Assembly: GCF_020149935.1 (NCBI RefSeq)
Contig: NZ_CP083757.1
Coordinates: 1,488,001 to 1,552,000, forward strand
Length of the DNA: 64,000 nt
Source of the DNA: Marinilongibacter aquaticus
GTDB taxonomy: Bacteria > Bacteroidota > Bacteroidia > Cytophagales > Spirosomataceae
Direction of reading: 5' to 3'
This document shows, one piece after another, positions 28,948 to 37,369 of this stretch. Every line of letters begins with the position of its first letter. Within the stretch, counting starts at the first letter, position 1. The notes beneath the pieces are model-generated. The model was not told the DNA's origin. It saw only the letters and a list, made by a program, of their open reading frames with translations, and did not search any database. Both the position numbers and the translations under genes were made by a program.

Positions 28948-29463
28948 ATGGCTCTTATTCTCCCTGTCAAAAACATATCTCCGACCATACCCGATTCTTG
29001 TTGGCTTGCCCCAAATTCAACCTTGGTAGGTGACCTTCAAATGGGTGAAAACTGTACGGTCTGGTTCAATGCTGTTGTGCGTGCAGATGTCAACGCCATT
29101 CGTATCGGGCAGCAGGTCAACATTCAAGATGGGGCCGTAATTCATTGCACCTACAACAAAACCCAAACGATAATAGGCAACCATGTCAGCATTGGCCACA
29201 ATGCCATTATTCACGGTTGTCAAATCGAAGATGAAGTGTTGATAGGCATGGGAGCCATTGTGATGGACGGTGCCAAAATTGGCAAAAATGCCATCATTGG
29301 AGCGGGAGCAATCGTAACCCAAAACACCGTTGTGCCAGCCGGTACGATTTGGGTTGGCAATCCTGCAAAATACCTTAAAGACGTTTCGGAAGAAGCCACT
29401 GAAGTATTTATGCGTACCAGTAACAATTATGTGTTGTACAGCAGTTGGTTTAAAGAAGATTGA
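28948..29463 (+). CDS. gamma-carbonic anhydrase family protein
   Basis: A 171-residue left-handed beta-helix (hexapeptide repeat) protein. The metal-site histidines of gamma-carbonic anhydrases are seen in VIHCTYN and SIGHNAIIHGC. The repeats run through VLIGMGAIVMDGAKIGKNAIIGAGAIV, then VPAGTIWVGNPAKYLKDV and a C-terminal helix. It may hydrate CO2, or bind metal without that activity as in many family members. The next gene is convergent after 40 nt. Confidence 0.88.
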   Translation: MALILPVKNISPTIPDSCWLAPNSTLVGDLQMGENCTVWFNAVVRADVNAIRIGQQVNIQDGAVIHCTYNKTQTIIGNHVSIGHNAIIHGCQIEDEVLIGMGAIVMDGAKIGKNAIIGAGAIVTQNTVVPAGTIWVGNPAKYLKDVSEEATEVFMRTSNNYVLYSSWFKED

Positions 29464-29503
29464 CGCCTTTTAATACTGGATTGAATGATGCCGTTCGCCC
29501 GCA

Positions 29504-30208
29504 TCAATTGCTGCCATTGAAGATGGCATCACGAGAGCCTTGATTTTTCGGTATAAAGTCACCGTTTTTATAGGCCTTATTGTTGAAACTGCCGTCTTTG
29601 ATGGACCGAATGAAAGCCCGCCAAGCCATTGGGTTCAACAGCGGGTTTGTGGTCACCGAGCCCTTATTTTGTATATGCTGCAATTGCTGCGACATAGCGT
29701 ACCTGTAGTTGGCATCCGCACTCATCCCCTGCAAAGCTATCGCCCGATCGAGGTTTTCACGACTTAGATTTTGTTCCATATTGGCTCGTTCACGAGCATC
29801 CGGCAGTTCCATTTCGACCAAAGCCAACTTGAATTCTTCTTCTGTATTGAAGGGATAAACTTTAACTTCTTTTAACATCTTTGCGTCGTCACTCAACTCC
29901 ACAACCGCCGAATAATTCAATTCCACATTCTTGGGTATACGGTGAAATTGCTTCTTATAACCCAAATAACTGAAGACGATGCTGTCGCCAGGAAATACAT
30001 TGATTATAAAGTATCCTTTGCCATTTGTCAGCGTTCCGCGGCCCGCTCGTTCATTGATCACATAAGCCCCTGCAAGCGGCTCATCGGTTTTCGCATCGAT
30101 CACAAAACCACTGAAAGTCACGAACTTATCCTCTCCTTGAGCATACGACCTTACACCTACACACAGTAGCATTACAAATACACCAAAGGCCAATAAAAAG
30201 CGTTTCAT
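29504..30208 (-). CDS. exported protein with carboxypeptidase-like regulatory domain
   Basis: A 234-residue protein with a signal peptide (MKRFLLAFGVFVMLLCVGVRSYAQG). A CarboxypepD_reg-like beta-sandwich follows: FSGFVIDAKTDEPLAGAYVINERAGRGTLTNGKGYF...GDSIVFSYLGY in part, the type found at the N-terminus of TonB-dependent receptors. The receptor barrel is absent; the remainder is helical, with RANMEQNLSRENLDRAIALQG. The start overlaps the cdsA stop (TGATG). Function unknown, periplasmic or outer-membrane associated. Confidence 0.8.
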   Translation of the reverse strand: MKRFLLAFGVFVMLLCVGVRSYAQGEDKFVTFSGFVIDAKTDEPLAGAYVINERAGRGTLTNGKGYFIINVFPGDSIVFSYLGYKKQFHRIPKNVELNYSAVVELSDDAKMLKEVKVYPFNTEEEFKLALVEMELPDARERANMEQNLSRENLDRAIALQGMSADANYRYAMSQQLQHIQNKGSVTTNPLLNPMAWRAFIRSIKDGSFNNKAYKNGDFIPKNQGSRDAIFNGSN

Positions 30209-31041
30209 CAAAACAATATTTTCAGAAATGTAAGAATAAAAGGTATTGAAAGCAACAGCCCGTCGAAGCGATCGAGAAAGCCGCCATGCCCTGGAATAAT
30301 GCTTCCAGAATCTTTGATCGCAATGCTACGCTTAAACAGCGATTCTACCAAATCACCCAACGTACCCGTGACCACCACAATTGTAGCAATTACCAACCAA
30401 TGCCACAAATCGAGAAAGGGAGCAAAACGGGAGAATACAGCGGCAGCGGCTAAAGAACAAATTGCACCTCCGAAAAAGCCTTCCCACGTTTTTTTCGGCG
30501 AAATACGCTCAAAAAGTTTCCTTTTGCCCAAAAAACTTCCAGCAAAATAGGCTCCACTGTCGTTGATCCATAAGATAATCAAAATGCCCAGCATAAGCCA
30601 AGGATGGTAGGTATTTTCCTCAATGACCATTTCATTGACCAAGGCAAAAGGCATGGCCACATAAATGATTCCCAGAAATGTGTAGGCCAAATTCTCGAAA
30701 GGCCGTTTGTCTGCCCTCTTGAACAACTTAATAAAGAAAGTGATCGTAAGCAAGGGCAAGATCAAATAGTAATATTTGAACGAAATGTAATTCTTCTCGA
30801 TAAAGAATGTAAGGCAATTGATGGCTACCCCGCAAAACGTGCCATAAACGCTCAAAGGCAAATTACCATTGAGGCCGAGCAGACGGTAAAATTCGGTTTG
30901 CGTGAACACAGAAATCAGCAAAAAGACCGCCCAAAACGTGAAAGCCGAATAGAACATGCCCGATATAATGATCGCGGCCCCGATAATTGCCGCGATAATC
31001 CTCTGTGTAAGGTTCGAGTATTTATTCAGTTGTTGCCTCAT
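30208..31041 (-). CDS. cdsA: phosphatidate cytidylyltransferase
   Basis: A 277-residue, multi-pass inner-membrane enzyme that makes CDP-diacylglycerol from phosphatidate and CTP. The family signature near the C-terminus is complete: SLFKRSIAIKDSG followed by PGHGGFLDRFDG. Its 5' end overlaps the upstream small gene by about 20 nt and its stop overlaps the following gene, so all are coupled in one minus-strand operon with gldD. Confidence 0.94.
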   Translation of the reverse strand: MRQQLNKYSNLTQRIIAAIIGAAIIISGMFYSAFTFWAVFLLISVFTQTEFYRLLGLNGNLPLSVYGTFCGVAINCLTFFIEKNYISFKYYYLILPLLTITFFIKLFKRADKRPFENLAYTFLGIIYVAMPFALVNEMVIEENTYHPWLMLGILIILWINDSGAYFAGSFLGKRKLFERISPKKTWEGFFGGAICSLAAAAVFSRFAPFLDLWHWLVIATIVVVTGTLGDLVESLFKRSIAIKDSGSIIPGHGGFLDRFDGLLLSIPFILTFLKILF

Positions 31042-31264
31042 CCGTATTCAAAAAATCATTGATAATGGCCGAGGCCTTTTCCGCATCCCTTTTGAGGGTA
31101 TACAGCACATATGCTCCAAAAATAGGGTATAAACTGTCCTTTTTATTTATCAATATGATTTCCAGATCATATTTTTCAAGTTCGGTCTTCAGCAATTCCG
31201 TCTGAATTCCATCGGCAGATTTATGTACTTGCACCCAGTCGGGCGAATCGACAGAAAAAACCAT
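31022..31264 (-). CDS. DUF2007-type small signal-transducing-like protein
   Basis: An 80-residue protein, likely starting at the ATG at 31264 (13 extra codons upstream would run into gldD). It has the pattern WVQVHKSADGIQTELLKTELE...DLEIILINKKDS followed by a conserved YV region, as in the small DUF2007 (putative signal-transducing, PII-like) family. It lies between gldD and cdsA with overlaps or 2-nt spacing. Role unknown. Confidence 0.7.
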   Translation of the reverse strand: MVFSVDSPDWVQVHKSADGIQTELLKTELEKYDLEIILINKKDSLYPIFGAYVLYTLKRDAEKASAIINDFLNTDEATTE

Positions 31265-31266
31265 AT

Positions 31267-31860
31267 TTATTTCCAAGTTAAAGTTTCCAACAAATGCCTG
31301 CAATCGGCCTTCATATAATCTACCACTGGCCGAAGCGAGTCGTTCAAAGTAGGTTCCATCAAATACAGAGCACCCCGCAGATAATGGTGCAGGGTATCGG
31401 TTACGTAAAATTGATAATGGCTCGGCACCTCCCCTTCCAACTCAATCACCACGGCCTTTTTGCCGTTTTTCAATTGCACAAGCTTATCGGTCTCACCACT
31501 TGCCCGAACATGATGTTTTCCGGCCAATTTATACGCATCGGCCACCAACTTCGACAATTTGTCTAAATCGCCATTTAAAGGCTTATACGTAAGCTGAATG
31601 CGGGCATCGTATTCTGGATAATAGACGATAATCCAGTGCGGCTCAGACATGCCGAAAGTATCGGGCCGTATCTCCGCAAATTTCGAATATTCAAAAGAAT
31701 AGGGATGGCCTTCCTCTAGCTTTTGGTATTCGTGTGGCGGAAACTCGATTCGGTTGAAACCCTTCGGCTTGGGTACATAGCTTTCTCCACTGCCCGAACA
31801 GGCCGCAAAAAGGAAGCCTGCGAGCACAAAAAACAAAGATGTCGACCGTGTTTTGTTCAT
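31267..31860 (-). CDS. gldD: gliding motility lipoprotein GldD
   Basis: A 197-residue lipoprotein from the ATG at 31860 (17 codons of open frame upstream lack signal features). The lipobox is LFAAC with Cys21. The mature start YVPKPKGFNRIEFPPHEYQ is the hallmark of GldD, and the DTLHHYLRGALY region near the end is also characteristic. GldD is required for gliding and T9SS function in Flavobacterium. It matches the presence of T9SS-tailed proteins in the window. First gene of the gldD-DUF2007-cdsA run. Confidence 0.9.
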   Translation of the reverse strand: MNKTRSTSLFFVLAGFLFAACSGSGESYVPKPKGFNRIEFPPHEYQKLEEGHPYSFEYSKFAEIRPDTFGMSEPHWIIVYYPEYDARIQLTYKPLNGDLDKLSKLVADAYKLAGKHHVRASGETDKLVQLKNGKKAVVIELEGEVPSHYQFYVTDTLHHYLRGALYLMEPTLNDSLRPVVDYMKADCRHLLETLTWK

Positions 31861-32010
31861 TTCAAACCGAATGGAATGGGCAAAGATACAGATTGAGATG
31901 GCAAGAACCATATTTAATCCAATTTCAATACTATTCGAAATTTATGTGACTACAAAGGTTACAAATGGGGAAACGAAACGGATACTTATTAAAAGCTAAT
32001 CAAATTCATA

Positions 32011-32334
32011 ATGGAAACGATTTACTTAGGCCCCCGAACATACATACAACCGGATGAGGTGACTCATTTGCAAGCCGACGTAAACTACACGATTGTTTAT
32101 AGCAGGAAGAACGGACGCAGGATCATTTCATGTACACTGAAAAAAGTGATGGAAATGTTGGAAGAAAATGGCTCCTTTTTACGCATCAGCCGTAAGCACG
32201 CCATCAACATGAATTTCGTTGTGTATTCTGATTACCACAGTTACCGATTGACAAACGGATTGGAGCTAAAACCTTCACGACGCAGGAAAAGGAGAATCAT
32301 TCGAATGGACAAAAATCAAAACCAAGATATTTAA
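32011..32334 (+). CDS. stand-alone LytTR DNA-binding protein
   Basis: A 107-residue protein that is only a LytTR domain: EVTHLQADVNYTIVYSRKNGRR, then LKKVMEMLEENGSFLRISRKHAINM and the terminal LKPSRRRKRRI. No receiver domain or membrane segment is present, so input must come through another protein or through the domain itself. It stands alone and is divergent from gldD. Targets unknown. Confidence 0.85.
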   Translation: METIYLGPRTYIQPDEVTHLQADVNYTIVYSRKNGRRIISCTLKKVMEMLEENGSFLRISRKHAINMNFVVYSDYHSYRLTNGLELKPSRRRKRRIIRMDKNQNQDI

Positions 32335-32457
32335 TTTTCGTAACTCAAATTTAAACAAACTGAAAAGCGAGCAGCGTTTACCCATTAGTTTATCCCAAAA
32401 CACAATAATTTCAGCGACTAGAACAAAGCCTTCGAAAACATCCTCTAATTTTGGGGC

Positions 32458-34329
32458 ATGAATGTACTTTCTGCAGATGGCATTGGAAGAGACTTGGGTG
32501 AACGCTGGCTCTTCAGAAACCTCACCTTCGGGATTCTACAAGGCGAAAAAGTAGCCCTCATTGGTTCGAACGGATCGGGCAAGAGCTCATTGCTGAAAAT
32601 TGTTTCGGGCGAAACCGAAACCGACGGCGGCACCGTGAGCTTGAACCAAAATGTACGTATGGGCTTTCTGGAGCAGGATCCCGAGTTTCTCGCGGATCAA
32701 ACTGTTCTCGAAACCATTTTCTACGCCGAGAACGAAATCACGACAGCCATAAAAAACTACGAAAAAGCCGTAGAAAAAGGCAATCAGGATTTACTGGCCG
32801 AAGCCATCGAAACCTTGGATTCGCTTCAAGCGTGGGACTACGAAGCCAAAGTAAAGCAGATTTTAGGCCGCTTGGGCATTCAAGATTTTGAAAAAAACGT
32901 ACAACAGCTCTCCGGAGGCCAGAAAAAAAGGGTGGCTTTGGCCAAGATTTTAATCGATCAACCCGACTTTTTGATTCTCGATGAACCTACGAACCATCTG
33001 GATTTGGAAACCATCGAATGGCTGGAAGGCTATCTTTCATCGAGCAATATTACCTTGCTTTTGGTCACACACGATCGCTATTTTTTGGATAAAGTCTGCA
33101 ATCGAATCCTCGAAATCGAAGACAATCAGATTTTCAAATACACTGGGAATTACGCTTACTATTTAGAGAAAAAGGCGGAAAGACGTGAAATAGAAGCGGC
33201 CACACAAGAAAAAAATCAGAACCGGCTGAAAAAGGAACTGGAATGGATGCGTAGACAGCCCAAGGCCAGAACAACCAAAGCCCAATACCGAATCGACGCC
33301 TTTCACGATTTGAAAGAAAGAACCAAAGGTTTTCGGAGAGAAGAAAGTGTAGAACTCAATGTGCGAACCGAAAGATTGGGAAAGAAAATCATCGAGATTC
33401 ATGACCTCTCTAAAAAATATGGAGAAAAAAGCCTTATCTCGCATTTCTCTTACACCTTTAAACGCGGTGACAAAATAGGTGTGGTCGGGAAAAATGGTGT
33501 CGGGAAAACGACTTTCTTAGACATCATCCAGAATTATACCAAACCCGACTCGGGAAGGGTTGTGACCGGCGAAACCGTAAAAATCGGATATTATTCACAA
33601 TCGGGCCTAAGTTTTCGCGACGACCAGAAAATCATCGATGTGGTACGCGAAATTGCCGATTATATAAAGCTAGGTGACGGAAGAGAGCTCTCTATTTCCA
33701 ATTTCCTCACGATGTTTCTCTTTCCGCCCAAAAAGCAACATCAGTACGTAGAGAAATTGTCGGGAGGCGAAAAAAGAAGGCTGCAATTGCTCAAAGTTTT
33801 GGTGGAAAGTCCAAATTTCTTGATCCTCGATGAGCCCACAAACGATTTGGATATAGACACCCTCAATGTCTTGGAAGAGTTTCTGGAAAATTACGGTGGA
33901 TGCGTCTTGGTTGTTACCCACGACCGCTATTTCATGGACAAGATCGTAGACCATGTTTTTGCCTTCGAAGGCAATGGGTATATCAAAGATTTTCCCGGAA
34001 ATTACACCCAATACCGCCTTTGGAAAGACGAACAAGAAAAAGAACAAGTGGCCGAAATAAAGGCCAAAGCCGCCGACGAATACAAAAGCGAAAAGCCGCA
34101 GAATGAAGAAAAGCGAAAACTGAGCTATAAGGAAAAAAGGGAATTTGAAGCTTTAGAAAAACAGATTGCCGACTTTGAAGAAAGAAAGGCTCAAATTATG
34201 GAGCAAATGAACGGCGACGAAACCGATTTCACCGTTTTGCAGAAGCTTGGCGAAGAATTGGAGAGCTTGAAAGAGGAACTGGAAATGGCCGAGTTGCGTT
34301 GGCTTGAATTGAGTGAATATGCCCAATAA
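32458..34329 (+). CDS. ABC-F family ATPase (Uup-like)
   Basis: A 623-residue soluble protein with two ABC domains and no membrane segments. Domain 1 has GSNGSGKSS, LSGGQKKRVALAK and LILDEPTNHLD. The inter-domain linker is rich in Arg/Lys/Glu (about 235-300). Domain 2 has GKNGVGKTT, LSGGEKRRLQLLK and LILDEPTNDLD. A C-terminal coiled coil (about 530-620) is typical of Uup. ABC-F proteins act on ribosomes or DNA rather than transport. A TAATTTTG box ends only 4 nt before the ATG, which could mean a nearly leaderless mRNA. Confidence 0.92.
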   Translation: MNVLSADGIGRDLGERWLFRNLTFGILQGEKVALIGSNGSGKSSLLKIVSGETETDGGTVSLNQNVRMGFLEQDPEFLADQTVLETIFYAENEITTAIKNYEKAVEKGNQDLLAEAIETLDSLQAWDYEAKVKQILGRLGIQDFEKNVQQLSGGQKKRVALAKILIDQPDFLILDEPTNHLDLETIEWLEGYLSSSNITLLLVTHDRYFLDKVCNRILEIEDNQIFKYTGNYAYYLEKKAERREIEAATQEKNQNRLKKELEWMRRQPKARTTKAQYRIDAFHDLKERTKGFRREESVELNVRTERLGKKIIEIHDLSKKYGEKSLISHFSYTFKRGDKIGVVGKNGVGKTTFLDIIQNYTKPDSGRVVTGETVKIGYYSQSGLSFRDDQKIIDVVREIADYIKLGDGRELSISNFLTMFLFPPKKQHQYVEKLSGGEKRRLQLLKVLVESPNFLILDEPTNDLDIDTLNVLEEFLENYGGCVLVVTHDRYFMDKIVDHVFAFEGNGYIKDFPGNYTQYRLWKDEQEKEQVAEIKAKAADEYKSEKPQNEEKRKLSYKEKREFEALEKQIADFEERKAQIMEQMNGDETDFTVLQKLGEELESLKEELEMAELRWLELSEYAQ

Positions 34330-34407
34330 TCGAAGGCACAAAGACTTGAAGTAAACTTTATAGAAAAGCATTTTCATTTCTGGCTTTTACCTTTATTTTT
34401 ACGCACA

Positions 34408-35043
34408 ATGGAGACTTTAAGAGAGTTTTTTCAATTCATAACCAACTCAGAAGAAATCATCCAAACCGGCGGTTTACTGGTGATTGTCTTGATCGTTTTT
34501 ATTGAAAACGGCCTTTTCTTTGGCTTTTTTCTTCCGGGCGACTACCTGCTTTTCCTGTCGGGTGTTTTTTGCGGTTTGGCCATTCTGAAAGTGCACATTT
34601 TCATCTTGGTTCCAGCCATTTTCGCGGCCGCTGTGCTGGGCTCGTCGGCAGGCTATTTCTCCGGTTATTACTTTGGCGAATCGATAGAGCTGAAAGAAGA
34701 CAACCTCTTTTTCAAGAAAAAGTACATCAGCCGTACCCGAAAATATTTCGATAAATACGGAAGTCGCACCTTGGTGATCGCCCGCTTTCTGCCCATAATC
34801 CGCACCTTTGCACCGATTATGGCTGGGGTTGTGAAAATGCGTATTTTCCCTTTTATGCTTTACAATGTAGTGGGTGGCGGCACCTGGGTTTTTGTGCTTG
34901 TATGCGGTGGTTATTATTTAGGTCAGCACTTTCCTTGGATCATAAACTATGTACACTACATAGTCATATTTTTTATTGCCATTACGACAGTCACGGTAAT
35001 CAGAGGGTATTTTTCGGCCAAAAAAGAAATCGAAGAAGCTTGA
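34408..35043 (+). CDS. DedA-family membrane protein
   Basis: A 211-residue inner-membrane protein with the DedA pattern: FFLPGDYLLFLSG, a cytoplasmic loop with an acidic/basic cluster, and the FxxRFLPIIRTFAPIMAG motif. The family includes undecaprenyl-phosphate and phosphatidylethanolamine flippases. The role here cannot be assigned. It lies 78 nt downstream of the ABC-F gene. Confidence 0.88.
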   Translation: METLREFFQFITNSEEIIQTGGLLVIVLIVFIENGLFFGFFLPGDYLLFLSGVFCGLAILKVHIFILVPAIFAAAVLGSSAGYFSGYYFGESIELKEDNLFFKKKYISRTRKYFDKYGSRTLVIARFLPIIRTFAPIMAGVVKMRIFPFMLYNVVGGGTWVFVLVCGGYYLGQHFPWIINYVHYIVIFFIAITTVTVIRGYFSAKKEIEEA

Positions 35044-35069
35044 TCAAAATCAGCCAATTTGCACAGGTT

Positions 35070-35864
35070 TTAACCTAAAATCCGTTCATTCCATTTCTTC
35101 AATTCAAGACCCGATTCATCCAATACAGCATAGGAATAAAAGATAATCCAGTCGCCGATATTGATGTAGCGAGCCCCACGCTCCAAAGGCAAATCGAGCA
35201 CACAATGGCGGTGGCCAAAGACATAATAATCGTAGAATTCGCCCTTTGCCTGAAGCTCTTTGCAATAACTGTACAAAAGTTCTTTATCCCCATTCTGAAA
35301 CGCATGAACTCGGTCATTCGCCCTGTTTTTCTTCCACGAATTCAAAGACCAAGCATTGCCGAGTTTCATACCCAAATTAGGGTGCACAATCCTTCCAAAA
35401 AGAAATTGACAAAACTTATTCTGAAAAACACCCTTCAATTTTTTGTAGGCATAATCGCCCGGCCCCAGTCCATCGCCATGGGCGAGATACAAAGAATGCC
35501 CTGCGATTTCATACTGTTGGGGATCGGTAATGATTTCAGCTCCAAATTCTTGGGTAAAGTAATCTTTCATCCAAAGGTCATGGTTTCCCACAAAAATCTT
35601 AAGGGCAATGCCCATATCGGCCAATTCGGCCAATTTGCCGAAAAAACGGGTGTACCCTTTCGGTACGACCATTTTGTATTCAAACCAAAAGTCGAATAAA
35701 TCGCCCATCAAAAACACCACTTGGGCATCGGCCTTTATGGTATCCAGCCAACTTACCACCTGGCGTTCACGCAGCAAGCTTTCGGCATGAGTGGGGGCTC
35801 CCAGATGAAAATCCGAGGCAAAATAAACCTTCTTTCCAGGTTGCAAATTTAGGACTGTACGCAT
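35070..35864 (-). CDS. lpxH: UDP-2,3-diacylglucosamine diphosphatase-like metallophosphatase
   Basis: A 264-residue calcineurin-fold enzyme with the LpxH set of metal motifs: SDFHLGAPTH, MGDLFDFWFEYK, VGNHDLWM, AHGDGLGPGDYAYK and FGHRHCVLD. LpxH makes lipid X in lipid A synthesis on the cytoplasmic face. The ATG at 35864 is used; a TTG three codons upstream is unnecessary. An LpxH2-type paralogue with another substrate cannot be excluded. Confidence 0.8.
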   Translation of the reverse strand: MRTVLNLQPGKKVYFASDFHLGAPTHAESLLRERQVVSWLDTIKADAQVVFLMGDLFDFWFEYKMVVPKGYTRFFGKLAELADMGIALKIFVGNHDLWMKDYFTQEFGAEIITDPQQYEIAGHSLYLAHGDGLGPGDYAYKKLKGVFQNKFCQFLFGRIVHPNLGMKLGNAWSLNSWKKNRANDRVHAFQNGDKELLYSYCKELQAKGEFYDYYVFGHRHCVLDLPLERGARYINIGDWIIFYSYAVLDESGLELKKWNERILG

Positions 35865-35885
35865 TGGCCGCAATTTAAATAGACC

Positions 35886-35903
35886 TGCGGATTTTAATCC
35901 GCA
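35886..35903. promoter_or_regulatory. 18-bp dyad between lpxH and the tetR operon
   Basis: TGCGGATTTTAATCCGCA: perfect 8-bp arms with a TT centre. The short centre favours a protein operator over a hairpin. It sits 22 nt upstream of the lpxH start. Confidence 0.4.
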
Positions 35904-35985
35904 TTGCTCCGTAATTTTTGGCGATCAAATCGAGAAAGACTTCGCAAAAGTGGAAATCCAAACTTTCCCTTTTTCAACTGACCAC

Positions 35986-36032
35986 TTGTTCATTCAAATA
36001 ATTTTCTTTAATTTTGACCAAACGTTCAGTCA
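35986..36032 (+). promoter_or_regulatory. promoter and TetR-type operator of the export operon
   Basis: -33 TTG at 35986-35988, a 20-nt spacer, and -7 TAATTTTG at 36009-36016. The dyad TGACCAAACGTTCAGTCA (36015-36032) directly overlaps the end of the -7 box and the expected transcription start. It has the form of a TetR-family operator, so the downstream regulator probably represses itself and the exporter genes. Confidence 0.65.
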
Positions 36033-36048
36033 TAAAAAACATTACGGT

Positions 36049-36633
36049 TTGAGTCCAAGAAGCAAAATAGAAAACGAACAGATCAGAAAAGTAAGTCGAT
36101 CCAAGATCATCGAAACCGCCCTTAAATTATTCGGCAACAATGGTTTCGCCTCCACCAGTATCGCTACAATTGCCCAAGAAGCTGGGATTTCGAAAGGCTT
36201 GATGTACAATTATTTCGAAAGCAAAGAACAATTGCTCGAGGCCATCATAAAGGATGTAATCGAAAAAACAGAACAGCTCTTTGGGGATGTGTACGCACAA
36301 CCCGACCCCAAAGTGCTTTTCAAAAACATGGTCGAAACCACCGCTCAATTTCTACGCACCGAAAGAGAGTTCAACGCCTTGTTGATCACTCTGGCCATAC
36401 AAAAAGAAACGCATGCACTTATCCGCAATGTGGCCGAAAACAAAATCGCCGAAATGATGCCCTTTCTGGCCAATGTGCTCGATCGCCTGGGCTTCGACGG
36501 CAAAACAGAAGTATTTATCGTTGGGGCGGCTTTCGACGGCATGGCCATTCAATACCTAACCTACGAAAACGAAGAATTTTTAGACAATACATGCAAAGCA
36601 TTGATATCAAAATATGTACACAATGAAAACTAA
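36049..36633 (+). CDS. TetR/AcrR-family transcriptional repressor
   Basis: A 194-residue protein if translation starts at TTG 36049. The frame is open further upstream (GTG at 35950), but that region holds the promoter and operator, which fixes the start downstream of them; no ATG is available before the HTH. The HTH is typical of the family (TSIATIAQEAGISKGLMYNYF), followed by a helical ligand-binding domain. The stop overlaps the next gene, so regulator and exporter are on one mRNA. Inducer unknown, perhaps a lipid or hydrophobic compound. Confidence 0.88.
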   Translation: MSPRSKIENEQIRKVSRSKIIETALKLFGNNGFASTSIATIAQEAGISKGLMYNYFESKEQLLEAIIKDVIEKTEQLFGDVYAQPDPKVLFKNMVETTAQFLRTEREFNALLITLAIQKETHALIRNVAENKIAEMMPFLANVLDRLGFDGKTEVFIVGAAFDGMAIQYLTYENEEFLDNTCKALISKYVHNEN

Positions 36634-37366
36634 AATTCTACTGGGGCTTATTTTGCTCTTGTCCACACAAATGTGGGCCCAAGATGCGAACGCCATTGTG
36701 GCGAAAGCCGATGACAAAATGCGAGGAAATAAAAACTACTCGGAAATCACGGTGCAAATCATTCGCCCCACTTGGAAGCGGGAGCTGAAGATGAAATCGT
36801 GGAGCTTGGGCACAGAATTCAGCTTGTCTTATCTCCTATCGCCCGCCAAAGACAAAGGCACGGTTTTCCTGAAACGCAACCGAGAGCTTTGGAACTGGCT
36901 CCCCGCTATCGAACGCACCATCAAAATGCCCCCAAGCATGCTCTCTCAATCTTGGATGGGTTCGGACCTTACCAACGACGACATGGTAAAAGAAACCTCG
37001 AACAAAGACGACTTCTCTTCGAAAATTATCGGGGAGGAAACTGTGGGCGGCCGAAAATGCTGGAAAATAGACATGAGCCCCAAACCCAATGCAGCCGTAG
37101 TCTGGGGAAAAGTAGTCACTTGGGTCGATCAGAAAGACTATATCTACATGAAAACAGAGTATTACGATGAAGACGAATACCTCGTACACACCATGCAAGC
37201 CACAGATATAAAAACCTTGGGCGGTCGCTTGCTGGCCAGCCGAATCGAAGTCATTCCCGCGGATGAAAAAGGCAACAAGACAGTCATGATCTTGAATAAA
37301 GTGGATTTCAATGCCAATGTCGGCCCGTCTTTCTTTACCGTGCAAAACATGAAACGCGTGAAATAA
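36623..37366 (+). CDS. LolA-fold outer membrane lipoprotein-sorting protein
   Basis: A 247-residue periplasmic protein (signal peptide MKTKILLGLILLLSTQMWAQ) of the family named outer membrane lipoprotein-sorting protein. ADDKMRGNKNYSEITVQIIRP, WNWLPAIERTIKMPPSM and WMGSDLTNDD are the recognisable features of this LolA/LolB-like half-barrel group. It probably shuttles a lipid or lipoprotein across the periplasm between the ABC exporter and the outer membrane barrel encoded next to it. It overlaps tetR by 11 nt. Confidence 0.85.
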   Translation: MKTKILLGLILLLSTQMWAQDANAIVAKADDKMRGNKNYSEITVQIIRPTWKRELKMKSWSLGTEFSLSYLLSPAKDKGTVFLKRNRELWNWLPAIERTIKMPPSMLSQSWMGSDLTNDDMVKETSNKDDFSSKIIGEETVGGRKCWKIDMSPKPNAAVVWGKVVTWVDQKDYIYMKTEYYDEDEYLVHTMQATDIKTLGGRLLASRIEVIPADEKGNKTVMILNKVDFNANVGPSFFTVQNMKRVK

Positions 37367-37369
37367 ACT

